DNA of 64,000 nucleotides from Arbacia lixula (Eukaryota > Echinodermata > Echinoidea > Arbacioida > Arbaciidae), in contig OZ022587.1 in assembly GCA_963669155.1 (NCBI GenBank), positions 729,939-793,938 of the forward strand, in the 5' to 3' direction. The position numbers and the translations under genes are program-made. Positions 34,262-45,200 of this stretch are shown here, piece after piece. How positions within the stretch are numbered: the first letter of the stretch is position 1; the number at the start of each line of letters is the position of its first letter. Below the pieces are notes generated by a model that was not told where the DNA came from, made no database searches, and saw only the letters and a program-made list of their open reading frames with translations.

Positions 34262-34325
34262 TATTTATCTATTGTTTTATCACACTGCAAAATCACACTG
34301 TGAAACCCCAATCACACTGTGAAAT
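34262..34325. repeat. CACACTGTG repeat block, right
   Basis: Four words of the CACACTGTGAAA type. The reverse complement contains ATTGGGGTTTCACAGTGTG, close to ATTGGGGCGTTTTCACATTG in the left block. Confidence 0.6.
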
Positions 34326-35981
34326 AAAAAAAAAATAAAGTAGGTCCCCCTCTTAGCAAAATAGTATAACTGTTTATTGAAGAGGTTTTGGGCAGAATAG
34401 TTTGGCAGGATTATTCCTTAACTTATTGACTAACTTATATATGAGAATCACATTAATCCAATTTTAAAAGCAAATTTTAAAAGCAAAAATTTCACTTTTT
34501 AAAAGTCACAAGAGTAATTTTGGGGATTCGGTCATATGAATTTTTGATGAATTCCATTTCTCGTGCATAATTTATGTCCTTTCAATGTTCATCATCCATC
34601 TCTCGATGCACTAACACCTATCACGACACTTAACCCCTTGTTTTGGCTGAGTGAGCACCGTTCAACAAATACTTATCCCTCTTGAGCTTGAAACTTTTAA
34701 AAACCCTTTATTTTGTTGAAAAGGTAAAACTCTGGTTATTTTGACAAAGATGTAAGATGACCTGTTATGGAAACATAGGAAGTCATTTTCGTGTCATGGT
34801 TGAGCGAAAACACTTTAAAAGTCACACAAGAAATGTCAAAATGTATTGCTAAAACGGCATGAACAATTACCCTTGTGACTTTTGAAAACTTACATTTTTG
34901 CATTTAAATTTTGCCCACCCATGCACGACTAATTGGATCAATGTGATTTTCACACAGAAGTTAGTCAGTAAGTAATGGGTAGAAATCTTGTGGGCCATGC
35001 ATTAATAAGGCCTGTGATGGAACTTTTCTCTTTACTTGCACGGACCACAGTATATGAAAAGGTCTCGCCTGTTGGGCCTTTGACCTACAGTAATACAAGT
35101 TTTGATGAATACTTTCTTTATATTCATTCATATACTATAATTTTGTGGTAGATAATTCAAATATACCACTGTGATTTTCAATGTAATTGTATTCACAATT
35201 TAGCTGAGGTCTCAGGGTGGTGCTGCAAGAACAACCTTGAAGTCTGTCAACATCCATTGGAAAGACTGCACTGCAAGTGTATCAAGCTTAGGGTACCGGG
35301 AGTGCTCACTCATCTGGCCAGTACAGGACTACAGGTGTACCACTGTATGGATGCAGCCTTAACCGCAGTGCAGACAATGACATCAGGGACTGGACTGGGA
35401 AGCTGGAAGCAGAACGCGTAGTCACTGTGTCGGACCAACACATACAGCGAAAGCAGGTGCGAGAATTACCAAATTAGACTGTATAAAAAGGGATCACTTG
35501 CTAGGATGTCCATCTTCTGCATAAGGAAGTTTATAAATGAAAACGTTGTCTCCTTTCCCTCAGAAATATCCTGTATTAAGTTCAAGGAGTGTTAATATGA
35601 CACCCAAAGAAAGGCTAAAACTCTATGGCTGTGAATTGTTCTGGAGTGTGGGGACATTGGCAGCGGAGCCTTATTGGCATGCTTTTTCTACATAGGCTGC
35701 TTGAAGAAATTAAGATATATCTATAAAGCTCAGAATTCTCTTGGGAAACTAATACAATGAGGATGCCTTTTGATAACCATAAAGTAACAGGTGTGGAGAA
35801 ATGGATGAAAATAAATAAACAGTAAATATTACACAACGAGATGCTCAGATTGGAATTTAAGTACCCATTATATGTATTGATAATTTGAAAGAAAGTATAA
35901 CTTACATAATTTGTTATCAACATGCTTCAAATATGTTTCATATTTATTCCAACTTTGTTTCTCTCTTCTCCAATTTAACAG
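34326..35981. other. Noncoding stretch
   Basis: AT-rich with no recognisable element. A GC-richer island (about 35205-35470) has partly open plus frames, but each is stopped and none shows a known domain. Confidence 0.4.
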
Positions 35982-36064
35982 AATTTGTCAAGGGGATCGG
36001 ATATTGGCGCATAGTGATGACTGCAAACAGTTCATAATGCTGGACGATGTTCACAAAAGAGAAG
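35982..36064 (+). CDS. Candidate isolated exon
   Basis: Strong acceptor: a pyrimidine-rich run, TTTGTTTCTCTCTTCTCC, then AATTTAACAG. An 83-bp open stretch reads ICQGDRILAHSDDCKQFIML and DDVHKRE, followed by donor GTAAAT. I do not recognise the peptide, and neighbouring exons cannot be proven, so this may be chance. Confidence 0.25.
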
Positions 36065-36107
36065 GTAAATCGGCCAAGATAAATGGGCCTAGATGAATGT
36101 TAATCAA

Positions 36108-36116
36108 AGATCATAT
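36108..36116. repeat. Target-site duplication, left
   Basis: AGATCATAT, repeated exactly at 37856-37864 on the other side of the LINE. Confidence 0.85.
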
Positions 36117-37855
36117 CTTGGCTTGGCTTCGCGGACGAAGATTTTAAGGGCATTGACCACGTCTAGTGCAGGCTCGCTGGTGGCTGACTAGGCCGATTCG
36201 TGACAGGCACACCCGGCCACAGCGGCTGCAGGGGAATGATGAATCCAGGGTTTGTGCTTTGGCAACACGGTTCTTCCTCCTACTGCGCTTCTCCTCGAGG
36301 GTAGCCCTACGGTTGCTCTCAAAGGAAGAGACTGACTGGTGAACGGCGTGTCGCCATGCCCCTCGGTCAGCGGCAAGGGCTGTCCACTGTCGATGGTCGA
36401 TGTGGCAAGCAGACAGGGATTTTTTCAGAGAGTCTTTGTATCTCTTCTTTGGTGCTCCTCTGTCACGGTGCCCGGTGGAGAGTTCACCATAGAGGACGAT
36501 CTTGGGTAGGCGGTGATCCTCCATTCTGGAGACATGCCCTGCCCAGCGCAGCTGCGTTTTCATCAGCATGGCCTCGACACTTGGAATCCCCGCTTGTTGA
36601 AGCACTTCAACGTTAGTGATGTAGTCGCTCCAGTGGATGTTGAGGATGGAGCGGAGACACCGTTGGTGGAAACGTTCCAGGAGTCGTAGGTGGTGTCTGT
36701 AAGTGACCCATGACTCGGAACCATACAGGAGGGTGGTTAGTACCACAGCTCTGTACACACTGATATTTGAGGCTTTCTTCAGGTGCTTGTTGTTCCAGAC
36801 ACGACTGTGGAGTCTGCCAAAAGCACTGCTTGCCTTTGCCAGTCTGTTGTCCACCTCTTTGTCGATTCTTGCATCAGAGGAGATGGTGCATCCCAGGTAG
36901 GTGAACTGTTGTACTGCCTTCAATCCCGTCTCGCCAATTGTGATGTGGGGTGGGCAGTACGCTTCCTGGGGGGCGGGCTGGTGGAGAACCTCTGTCTTCT
37001 TCAGGCTGACTTCGAGACCAAAGAGTTGGGAAGCCTCTGCGAAGCAGGATGTTACCCTTTGCAGGGCGGTCTCAGTGTGAGTTACGAGGGCGGCATCGTC
37101 AGCAAAGAGTAACTCCCGAATCAATTGCTCTTGGGTCTTGGTGTGGGCCTGTAGGCGTCGTAAGTTGAACGGGTTACCATCAGTGCGGTATCGAATGTAG
37201 ATGCCATCTTCGTCACCGAGATCTTCCGTGGCCCGTTGAAGCATCATGCTGAAGAAGATAGTGAAGAGAGTTGGTGCGAGGACGCAGCCTTGCTTCACCC
37301 CGTTGATGATCGGAAAAGGTTCCGAGAGGTCGTTGTTGTTTCTGACCTGACCACGTTGATCTTCATGCAGCTGCCTGACCATGCTGAGGAACTTTGGAGG
37401 ACAGCCAAGACGCCCCAGGATCTGCCACAGGCCTTTTCTGCTCACAGTATCGAAGGCCTTTGTCAGGTCTACAAAGGTGACGTATAGACCCTTGTTTTGT
37501 TCGCGGCATTTTTCTTGGAGCTGCCTGAGCACGAAGACCATGTCGGTGGTACCTCTGTTCGATCTAAAGCCGCACTGGCTCTCTGGGAGGTGGAGTTCTG
37601 CCACAGCAGGCACCAGTCTGTTGAGAAGAACTCTCGCTAGGATTTTGCCTGCAACGGAGAGGAGAGTTATCCCCCGGTAGTTTGAACAGTCAGACTTTTC
37701 ACCTTTGTTCTTGTACAGGGTGATGATAACAGCGTCTCGGAGGTCTTGCGGTAGCTTTCCCTGTTCCCAGCAGCATAGGAAGAGGTCGTGAAGTTTGGAG
37801 TGCAATGCTGCTCCTCCGTGCTTCCAAATTTCTGGCGGGATGCCTAATCATGCCT
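36117..37855 (-). mobile_element. 5'-truncated LINE with intact 3' part of its ORF
   Basis: 1739 bp between perfect 9-bp target-site duplications. The 3' end (left) reads TTCGTCCGCGAAGCCAAG on the minus strand. The reading frame is open across the whole remnant. Clade not assigned. Confidence 0.9.
36144..37855 (-). CDS. LINE reverse transcriptase with C-terminal C2H2 finger (5' truncated)
   Basis: Open from the truncation point to the stop. Motifs: PPEIWKHGGAALHSKLHDLF, ITLYKNKGEKSDCSNYRGIT, FRSNRGTTDMVFVLRQLQEK, TFVDLTKAFDTVSRKGLW, GVKQGCVLAPTLF and LLFADDAALVTHT. The connection contains LLYGSESWVTY and LRWAGHVSRMEDHRLPK; the C-terminus has a C2H2-like finger CSRCGRVCLSRIGLVSHQRAC-type, Cys at the first pair, then His and Cys. 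The endonuclease and N-terminal part are missing. No stop in about 570 codons implies a young insertion. Confidence 0.9.
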
Positions 37856-37864
37856 AGATCATAT
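37856..37864. repeat. Target-site duplication, right
   Basis: AGATCATAT, identical to 36108-36116. Confidence 0.85.
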
Positions 37865-40204
37865 ACTCATAAGTATTTATCACTTTGAAATGTAATTGCT
37901 TCAGACACCATGCTCAGGCACCTGACAAGCAGCGTTTTTCCTAAATATAATTTTTATATAAATTTACCATTATAGTTTTGAATTGATTGTCAGTAAATGT
38001 TTGATATAGCAGATATTTCAAGATAAAATTAAACAGAACAATTAGAAGTGTGTCCATCCTTCAATTGAAAAATAAGCCATGGCTAAGAAATTAATCAGAT
38101 GTGTTTGTATGCGCTGCAACTTTCTTGGTTAGTTGAAATAACTTTACAAAACTGTGGCAGTCATTTTCTTGCTGAAGGGATGTTACATCGTAATTATGTC
38201 ATACTGATGATATTCATTTAAAAATACCATTAAGCTGCCAATGCACCAACAACAAATTCTTCCCAAACATACCCACAATGTTGAAGCAGCATGCATTCCT
38301 GTGACAGATAACAGAGGCGTTGAGGTGGGTAAAATGAGGTATTCATGTTACATTTATTCATAAAAAGTGGTTGTCCGCATATTGTCACATGATCATTGAG
38401 TGAATAACTTCACATAAACTTAATCTATTCTGTTTCAATTATTTTTCCTCACTCTTCCAGGTGAACCAACTCTAGCCTGGTTGCTTTGCCGATGCTCATC
38501 CAAATCCAACAGAGGGCTGCCTTTTTGATCAACATGTCTTCAAAGCAGCTATAACTTGATGGATATTGTGGTCTCTATTTTTGCATTAATTGTCAGGTAC
38601 AAAATTGTTGAAGCATTACCACATACTTTAGACTATGGGGTTTCTTTCAGTCTGATGTACTCTCGTGCTGCAACTAAATCTTGATATGTTGAAGCATAAG
38701 ATGTTGACATAAACTTAGGATTCTGGTAATTAAATTCCCATCTGTGAAGACTACAACATTGCATTTTGTTTACATGTAATCAAATTTTAAGGCAATGTGT
38801 TTGTAGTGTGTACCTTTAATCAGAAATTTACCCTTAAAAGTTGTGTGAGACTAGAAAATTGTTTAGATTACAGTGATGTTTCTTTTAAGTGTGTATGTTT
38901 TGTTTGACAAAAAAGGGGGTAGGGGTGGAGGAGGGGCATTATTTCTTCACCGAACATCCCCCCCCCCCCCAACTCAGAGTTAAACAAAAATGCAAAGCCA
39001 CATAATGAGCCAGAAGTATCCTTAGCATTGCAACAATTGATGTACTCTATATTTGTGCATTATTCAACAATGGAAAATATATTTATAATGATCACAGTTG
39101 AAGAAACACATGGAGCTCTTTACTCAGCTGATGCATTTCTTGATTTTCATGAGTTCCCCTTATCCAGCATAAGGAGATATTTGTCAGAATTCAAGCCTTT
39201 GCTTACTCGAAAATCTACAGACGCGTACACACGTAGTGGCTGTGCCGATCTTCGTGCTTGAAAGTCACATTCATACCAATCATTTTATGACATCAACTCA
39301 TTTTAGAGTAAAAATACAACTTTATTCCCGAAATATGATGATAATTGGTGGTGATTGTGCAAACAATTGTTTGAGTTGTTGTTTTGACAATAAGTGTATA
39401 TTCGTCCATTGTGTTTATGATATCGTTTTGCCAGTTGAAATGTCCATCGAATATCGAAATTTGTGCCCATCGGTTTGTGTTGTTGATTCAGAAAATGAGT
39501 GGAGTACACAGTATTCACAATCAAACATAATTTCAACTTCGTTTGTACAGCGGCTATACATGAAACAGCTGTGTTTAAATGACAATGACAATTTATTGAT
39601 TCCATGTCACCTTGTTAGGTATTGGGGATAATCATGTTCGTTTTACAATGATAATGATGTGCATTATTTACAATATTTACAAAAGATATACAGAAAATAA
39701 ATCATGATATCAGTGCAGGCATACGCTTGCACAGAGTGATAAACAAGAAAGTGAATCTTGTAAGCTCATCGCACAAAGCGTAATAAAGAATCGTATCGAG
39801 TATAAAGTAACAAACTAACTTTTAAAAGAAGAAAAAAAAATGTAAGAAAAGAGAAGAGAAGAAAAAGAGAAAAACAATGTATAAAAATGTTATCCGCACA
39901 AGTAAAGTTATTTGCGACTTTGAAAAACAGTTTTGAATATGAGTTAACTTAAACAAAAAGAAAGCAATGATATCAACAACAACACACAGGTATAGTCAAA
40001 CATTGTTAATGATACACCAAAAATTAGCTTTAGTAAAATGTACAGTTATCTAAGTTGATTCCTTATCTTTTTACAAGAATTTACAAGATTTAGGCGCACT
40101 TAACAATTTGAAGAATTCAAAAGCTGCTCCATTTTGTATGTAATTAGTTTTTTGATAAAATATCTGCTAATAACTTTCTTTCGCCTGCCAAAAATGGGCA
40201 TTCA
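37865..40204. other. Noncoding stretch
   Basis: No supported gene. It contains a C run (38958-38970) and a short segment (39630-39720) resembling 46480-46570. An open stretch at 38240-38333 (NVEAACIPVTDNRGVEV before GTGGGT) looks exon-like but has no good acceptor. Confidence 0.4.
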
Positions 40205-40686
40205 ATTTTCAGCCGCATTAAGCTAAACATCTTTCATCAAACGAAGTACTTCATCTATAGATTCTCGATTGATCTTTTGACCCTGCAATCTATCTACTAC
40301 CGATCTCAAATCATCTACAGCACATTGGTCTATATTTTCCGTGAATTGGTTCGCGCAATGATCAATGCTGTCATGGAAACTCTTCTCACATGTACGCTTA
40401 CTCACATCCGTTTTTTTCAGAGTGATAGGATTGTGTTTGTCAGAGAGAAGAGGGTCAAAGTCATCTACAAAGAAGTCCTTAAAAACATCAAATAATTCTG
40501 GTGTCGCAACACAATAATCAATAGCATCAATTGCATTAGCACATGTGAAATCATCATGATGTCTATCTGCTCCAGCACGACCATTAGCAATAATAAAGTT
40601 AAAGCCCCTTGCCGTGGTTGTTATTTTTGTTGTCTCTATTCATTCTTACCGAACCTGTATTACACGGTAGAAAATGTTGATCAGAC

Positions 40687-40696
40687 ATAAGACTAT
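40687..40696. repeat. Target-site duplication, left (RTE-like fragment)
   Basis: ATAAGACTAT, repeated at 41203-41212. Confidence 0.75.
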
Positions 40697-41202
40697 TCTA
40701 TTTCTATTTCTATTTAGCCTATTTCTCTCCACTGGACGGCCTCCTCATCATTTTTCCATCTTGACCTATCTTGTGGTGTTCGTTTCCATGTCACACTACC
40801 ATATTCTCTATCGTCAACCCACCTCCTACTTTGTCTTCCTCTTCTTCTGGTATTAGCTCTGGGCGTCCAGATGGTTAATTTATATGTCCTTCTATCATCT
40901 TTCCTCCTGGCCAGATGACCAGCCCACCTCCATTTCTTTGATTAAATTTCCTGTTCTATGTTCCGTACTTTAGTTTTCCTTCTCAAATCCTGGTTTCTAA
41001 CTTTGTCCCTCTTTGTAACACCAATCATAAATCTTTCCATAGCCCTTTCGGTTACTCTAAGTTTTTTCTCCAGTCTCTTTATAGTTGTGGTCCATGTTTC
41101 TGCTCCATAAGAGAGCACAGGTATGATGCATTTGTTTACAATCTGTTTCTTGAGAGAAAGAGGGAGCTTTTCATCACGAAAGATAGGTAGATAGAAAGAT
41201 AG
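40697..41202 (-). mobile_element. RTE-like LINE 3' fragment inserted in the dead LINE
   Basis: Minus-strand peptides VNKCIIPVLSYGAETWTTTI, KKLRVTERAMERFMIGVTKR and KWRWAGHLARRKDDRR are the C-terminal part of an RTE-type RT. A TAA interrupts after NIEQEI. The 3' end carries AAATAG repeats. The 10-bp direct repeats at both ends mark a 5'-truncated retro-insertion. Confidence 0.8.
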
Positions 41203-41212
41203 ATAAGACTAT
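41203..41212. repeat. Target-site duplication, right (RTE-like fragment)
   Basis: ATAAGACTAT, identical to 40687-40696. Confidence 0.75.
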
Positions 41213-41729
41213 AATTATCTATAAAATATATATTAGAGCGATCTATTAGATCAACATCTTCCATTAATTCACTTTCACACCCAGTTCTAGCATTGAAATC
41301 TCCTGAAAGGAAAAACGATAAATTATACACGTTCTTGAACATTATCAAATCAGCAGCAAAGTCATCAAACATAGATTCATTATAATAATTACAATCTTCT
41401 GGGGGAATATAAACGATACCTAAGATAAATGAAGAGCCGAGAGCTTTTTCACTGATCTTTAACCAAAACAATGTTTCTGATATTCCATTTCTTAAAACTG
41501 ACACATAATTCAACTTTTTTCCCTAATGAAGACACCAATACCATGAATTCCACCGTACAAAGATTAACTTTAATTTGGCTTTTCTGTATAAAGATGTGTG
41601 AAGTGTTTGGGTTTCAAACTTCCGTTAATAGCATCTATTTTATTTTCAGTGAGACAAATTATATCAAAGTTCTTAATGTTAATGTACTCTTCTAAAATTC
41701 CGTCGTTGAGGGGTTTTTTCTAACTCCAC

Positions 41730-41743
41730 ACACATATCAACTT
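41730..41743. repeat. Target-site duplication, left (second LINE fragment)
   Basis: ACACATATCAACTT, repeated exactly at 42562-42575. Confidence 0.8.
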
Positions 41744-42561
41744 CTTTCGTGTGAGGTAGTAGAACATCAAGCTATTTCTTGGAGCTGCGTAAGCCAGTTC
41801 ACTTGTTCGTCATTTGGGCACGACAGATCAGTCATCCCGTCAGGGGGTTGGAGGTCGGGACAGTGGTACAGGATATGATCTGCCGTCTGCTCGTCTGCAC
41901 CACAGGTGCATGCTGGTGAATCCCTGAGTTTCCATCGGTACATGTTGGCATTGAATCTACCAACCCCAGTCCGTAGCCGGTTCAGTGTGACCCACTTCCT
42001 CCGAGGTAGGTCCGAGCCAGCAGGAGCTTTGATCCCAGGGGGGACAGTGAATTGCCTTGGGCGAGCCGTCCCTTCCCAGCACCTTTCCCACTCTTGCAGC
42101 AGGCTAAAGTCGGATCTGCTGAGGGCAGCTGCATGACGGGAGAAAGGTCGGCGCGATCGGAGGCGTTGGCCGCCTAGGTTCAGGGATTCAGTCGTGGTTT
42201 TGTGTAGGAGGTGTTCAGCATCGGCAAGGGATTTGGTTGTGAGCTTGTCCATTAGGTTCTCACGTCGTAGCCTTGGTGGTGCGATTCCAGCGAGGACTGG
42301 GAGGAGATCTGTCGGTGTAGGACGGAGACAACCAGTGATGAGCCGCATGGTGTCATTCAGGGCACAGTCCAGCTTTTTGGTGTGGGTACTCCTGCACCAC
42401 GCTTGCGCAGCATATTCAGCAGAGCTGTAGACCAGGGCTAGGGCTCCTGTGCGAAGGGTGGATGTGGATGCACCCCATGCTGTACCAGCCAGGCGACGCA
42501 GCAAGTTGTTCCTTGCCGACACTTTTGCTCGTTGGGCTTCGAGGTGCATATCAACATATCA
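41744..42561 (-). mobile_element. 5'-truncated LINE fragment (RT C-terminal region)
   Basis: About 818 bp with an open frame (41767-42549). It encodes the part after the RT palm: RAKVSARNNLLRRLAGTAWG, LALVYSSAEYAAQAW, LNDTMRLITGCLRPTPTDLL, LAGIAPPRLRRE, and a terminal LRTGVGRFNAN with CTCGADEQTADHILYHCPDL, a zinc-knuckle-like CxC-Hx4C block. GC-rich compared with its surroundings. Perfect 14-bp target-site duplications and no stop imply a young insertion. Confidence 0.85.
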
Positions 42562-42575
42562 ACACATATCAACTT
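42562..42575. repeat. Target-site duplication, right (second LINE fragment)
   Basis: ACACATATCAACTT, identical to 41730-41743. Confidence 0.8.
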
Positions 42576-42620
42576 AGCAAAGTTGCATATGTAGGTGTAA
42601 TTACCGTGACGGCCACATCC

Positions 42621-43059
42621 TATCTCCTCCGAAAAAGCCCAGACTCCTTCATTCTTAATTCGTCCCAGCCGAGTAGGGGCAATAAATGCAATAAGGCGAG
42701 CTGATAGACATTGATGCGCAATGTCCCTTTCAGTTTCATGACATCACACCATCAGCTTGATGGTGTTAATGTACGCAAAAGACATGAAAGGACGTTTATT
42801 ACTGGCTGCCTCTGTGATAGGAGCGTAGGGCTTGCGGTTATTAATATTGGTTAAATCTACCTTAGGTATTGGGGATAAGGGCAATTCCACGATAACACCG
42901 GGATACTTCAGAACACATTTTGACTTTTCAAAAGTAAACAATAAATTAAGAGTAGAGAGTAAGAAAAAACTTTTATTGTGCATCTTTGATTCTTATCGCA
43001 AGCAACTTTGAAAAAAAAAATAATACAAAACTGTCATTTATTAATGAGTTACGCATTAA
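42621..43059. other. Noncoding stretch
   Basis: I see no gene or recognisable element. Confidence 0.4.
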
Positions 43060-43620
43060 TAACTACTACCGTAACATCGGGACACAAAAAGGACATGCAT
43101 TTTTTAACACTTTACAAACTAGCAAAACTTTGTGAAGTTAACGAACATTTTGAAACTTGGCTATATTAATTTGATTTAGTACAGACTCAATTATAATAAT
43201 TAGGTGTTTTCTGGGAAAACAAATCTATCATGAAGATAATTATGAACTAGAATATAAAAAGTGGTACCGTGACACCGGGACATCTGAAAGTCATGTACAA
43301 AGTCTATGGAAAATAAGGTTGTCTCACTATACTTGCAAAAATCTGTGATGTTAGTAAACATTCTGGAAAGTGGCTATATTGATTTGGTGCAGTAATTATG
43401 GTGAGATTTGGTGAGTAATAATAGTTGAGTATTCTTCGTAAAAAAAAAAATATATATATATGTTATCAATATAACCATGACCTCGATTATACAAAATTGT
43501 TTCGTAACACAAGGACTTTAATGTACAAAGTCTATGGAAAGTGAGATTGTCTTACTATAAAGTAAAAACATTTTGAGTTCAAATAGCAGATCTTGCAAGA
43601 AATTAGTATTTTATCTTGAG
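43060..43620. repeat. Diverged tandem repeat, unit about 200 bp
   Basis: Three units start with GTAACATCGGGACA, CCGTGACACCGGGACAT and GTAACACAAGGAC (near 43070, 43265 and 43503). Each continues with TTTACAAA or TGTACAAAGTCTATGGAAA and GGCTATATTGATTTG-type text. A further CGTAACACCGGGACA occurs near 44205. Confidence 0.65.
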
Positions 43621-44269
43621 TTTTAGAGTATAAAAATTCAAGATGAAGAAAACTCTTAATCAAAACAGGTGGAATAGAAACAAAAAACAAGCAAAACTGT
43701 ACAATTCGGGACCAAGTACCACAAATAAATGCTTTCGGGCTGTAGCAATTGATTCAACTGTTAAAAATAATAAAAGATGCATTACGTGAAAGAGCATAAA
43801 TTTCTGCACAAGATGGGGGACAAATGTGCACTAAATCTTCAAATTGGTAACTTTGCTGAAAATTTTGAAATCCCTCTTTTGCTCCTCCAATTGGCATGTT
43901 TTTTGCTGTAACTTCAATGATTTTAATGTTTTATCAATTTATCATGGAATTTACGTTACATTTCTTTATAAAACTTTCCTTTGAAAAAAATAGTTTTTAA
44001 ACTAAAAAAAAAAAATATTTAAAAGCCAAATAGTGATCGGTTTTGCTCTAAAAAGGCCTTCGTCCTAAATGAGTTAAACATAACATCTTCCACTCCAACA
44101 TGACCGTAAACCAGCTGGTCACTTTAGTAGGCAGTGATTTCCTATGCTCCCTGTACTATTACAATGTACAATGTACATGCATGTCCCGGTGTTATGGTAA
44201 TCGTAACACCGGGACAAGTATTTAACCATTTTTAATTAATTAATGCAATGTCCAATCGCAATTTGAATG
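43621..44269. other. Noncoding stretch
   Basis: AT-rich, with A runs. No gene seen. Confidence 0.4.
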
Positions 44270-44510
44270 CTGGATTATGGCCCGGGGGGGTCACTCTCCA
44301 CATGGCCTGCTACCCACCCGTGTCCGACAACCTCAGAAATGCACCCTAAATGGCGTAACTACATTACCTAAATTTGCAACCCTAAATGGCGTAACGGGGG
44401 CGTAACCCATGAGAAAAGCCACCCTAAGTGGCGTGAACAGGGAAATCCCCTAATTTGATACCCTAAATGGCGTGAACATTGAAATCGATTAATTTGATAC
44501 CATACTGATG
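44270..44510. repeat. CCTAAATGGCGT repeat block, left
   Basis: Begins GCCCGGGGGGGTCACTCTCC, then at least five CCTAAATGGCGTRA words spaced 25-45 bp. Same orientation as 45075-45200. Confidence 0.75.
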
Positions 44511-45074
44511 ACTGATGTTAAATTGATGTTAAATACAACAGGTATAAATTCCATTTTTTGAAGTTATTGAAAGTAAGGCCAACATGATTACTCTCAAGGA
44601 CACCTCTCTTAGCCACTTTGAATAGGCAATAGCCATCTTTTAGCCTAAATTATTGAATGCAAGTGCAAAATGCTGCTTGCCTTGCTGACTGATGCATCAC
44701 TTACCATTCGTTTTACCAATTTTATCAAAACTTGAAAAAATGGAATCCATACCAGTTAATGTGTTGAAAAATACATACATTAATTAAACTTGTATCTTCT
44801 TTTTTATAATGTTTTATTGATAAACAGGCCCGGAACAGTTGTATTAGCAATATAATATAGCATAGCATCCTATCCGACCTGTGGGCGTGTGGTATAGGTA
44901 ACGCGTGCTGCCTAGTATAGAGCCGGGTGTAAGAGACTAGCTAGGACTGTACGGGGGTAACTCTCATAAGTGCTGCGCTGGCCGGCGTGTGCGAGGATTA
45001 TTTTGTATCCCCTATCACGCCTTTCATGGTGTTTATGGCTTAGGTCTGCTCCCGGGTCTCCCCCAAATTCGCCC

Positions 45075-45200
45075 AAATTTGCAACCCTAAATGGCGTAGA
45101 TCTACTTAAATTTGCACCCCTAAACGGCGTAATCTTCATAACCAAATTAGCAACCCTAAACGGCGTGAAGAGTGAGAAAAGGCTACCCTAAACGGCGATT
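45075..45200. repeat. CCTAAATGGCGT repeat block, right
   Basis: Four words of CCTAAAYGGCG with AAATTTGCAACC spacers. Between the blocks (44511-45074) I see no gene. Confidence 0.75.

Larger units (their letters stand above)
40205..42620 (-). mobile_element. Dead LINE (endonuclease region) split by two later LINE insertions
   Basis: Remnants on the minus strand, in order: 41744 side, LNDGILEEYINIKNFDIICL and TENKID (about 41620-41730), YGGIHGIGVFI, GIVYIPPEDCNYYNESMFDD, LSGDFNARTG (about 41270-41510); then, beyond an inserted fragment, NGRAGADRHHDDFTCANAID, VFKDFFVDDFDPLLSDKHNP (SDxH, about 40440-40600) and KRTCEKSFHDSIDH. The domain order is that of an APE-type LINE endonuclease. Several stops and shifts show decay. 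The extent at both ends is approximate. Confidence 0.75.

Noticed and set aside
39236..39631. 131-codon plus frame
   Set aside because: No recognisable domain; part of it has an equally long frame on the other strand, as expected for AT-rich DNA lacking stops by chance.
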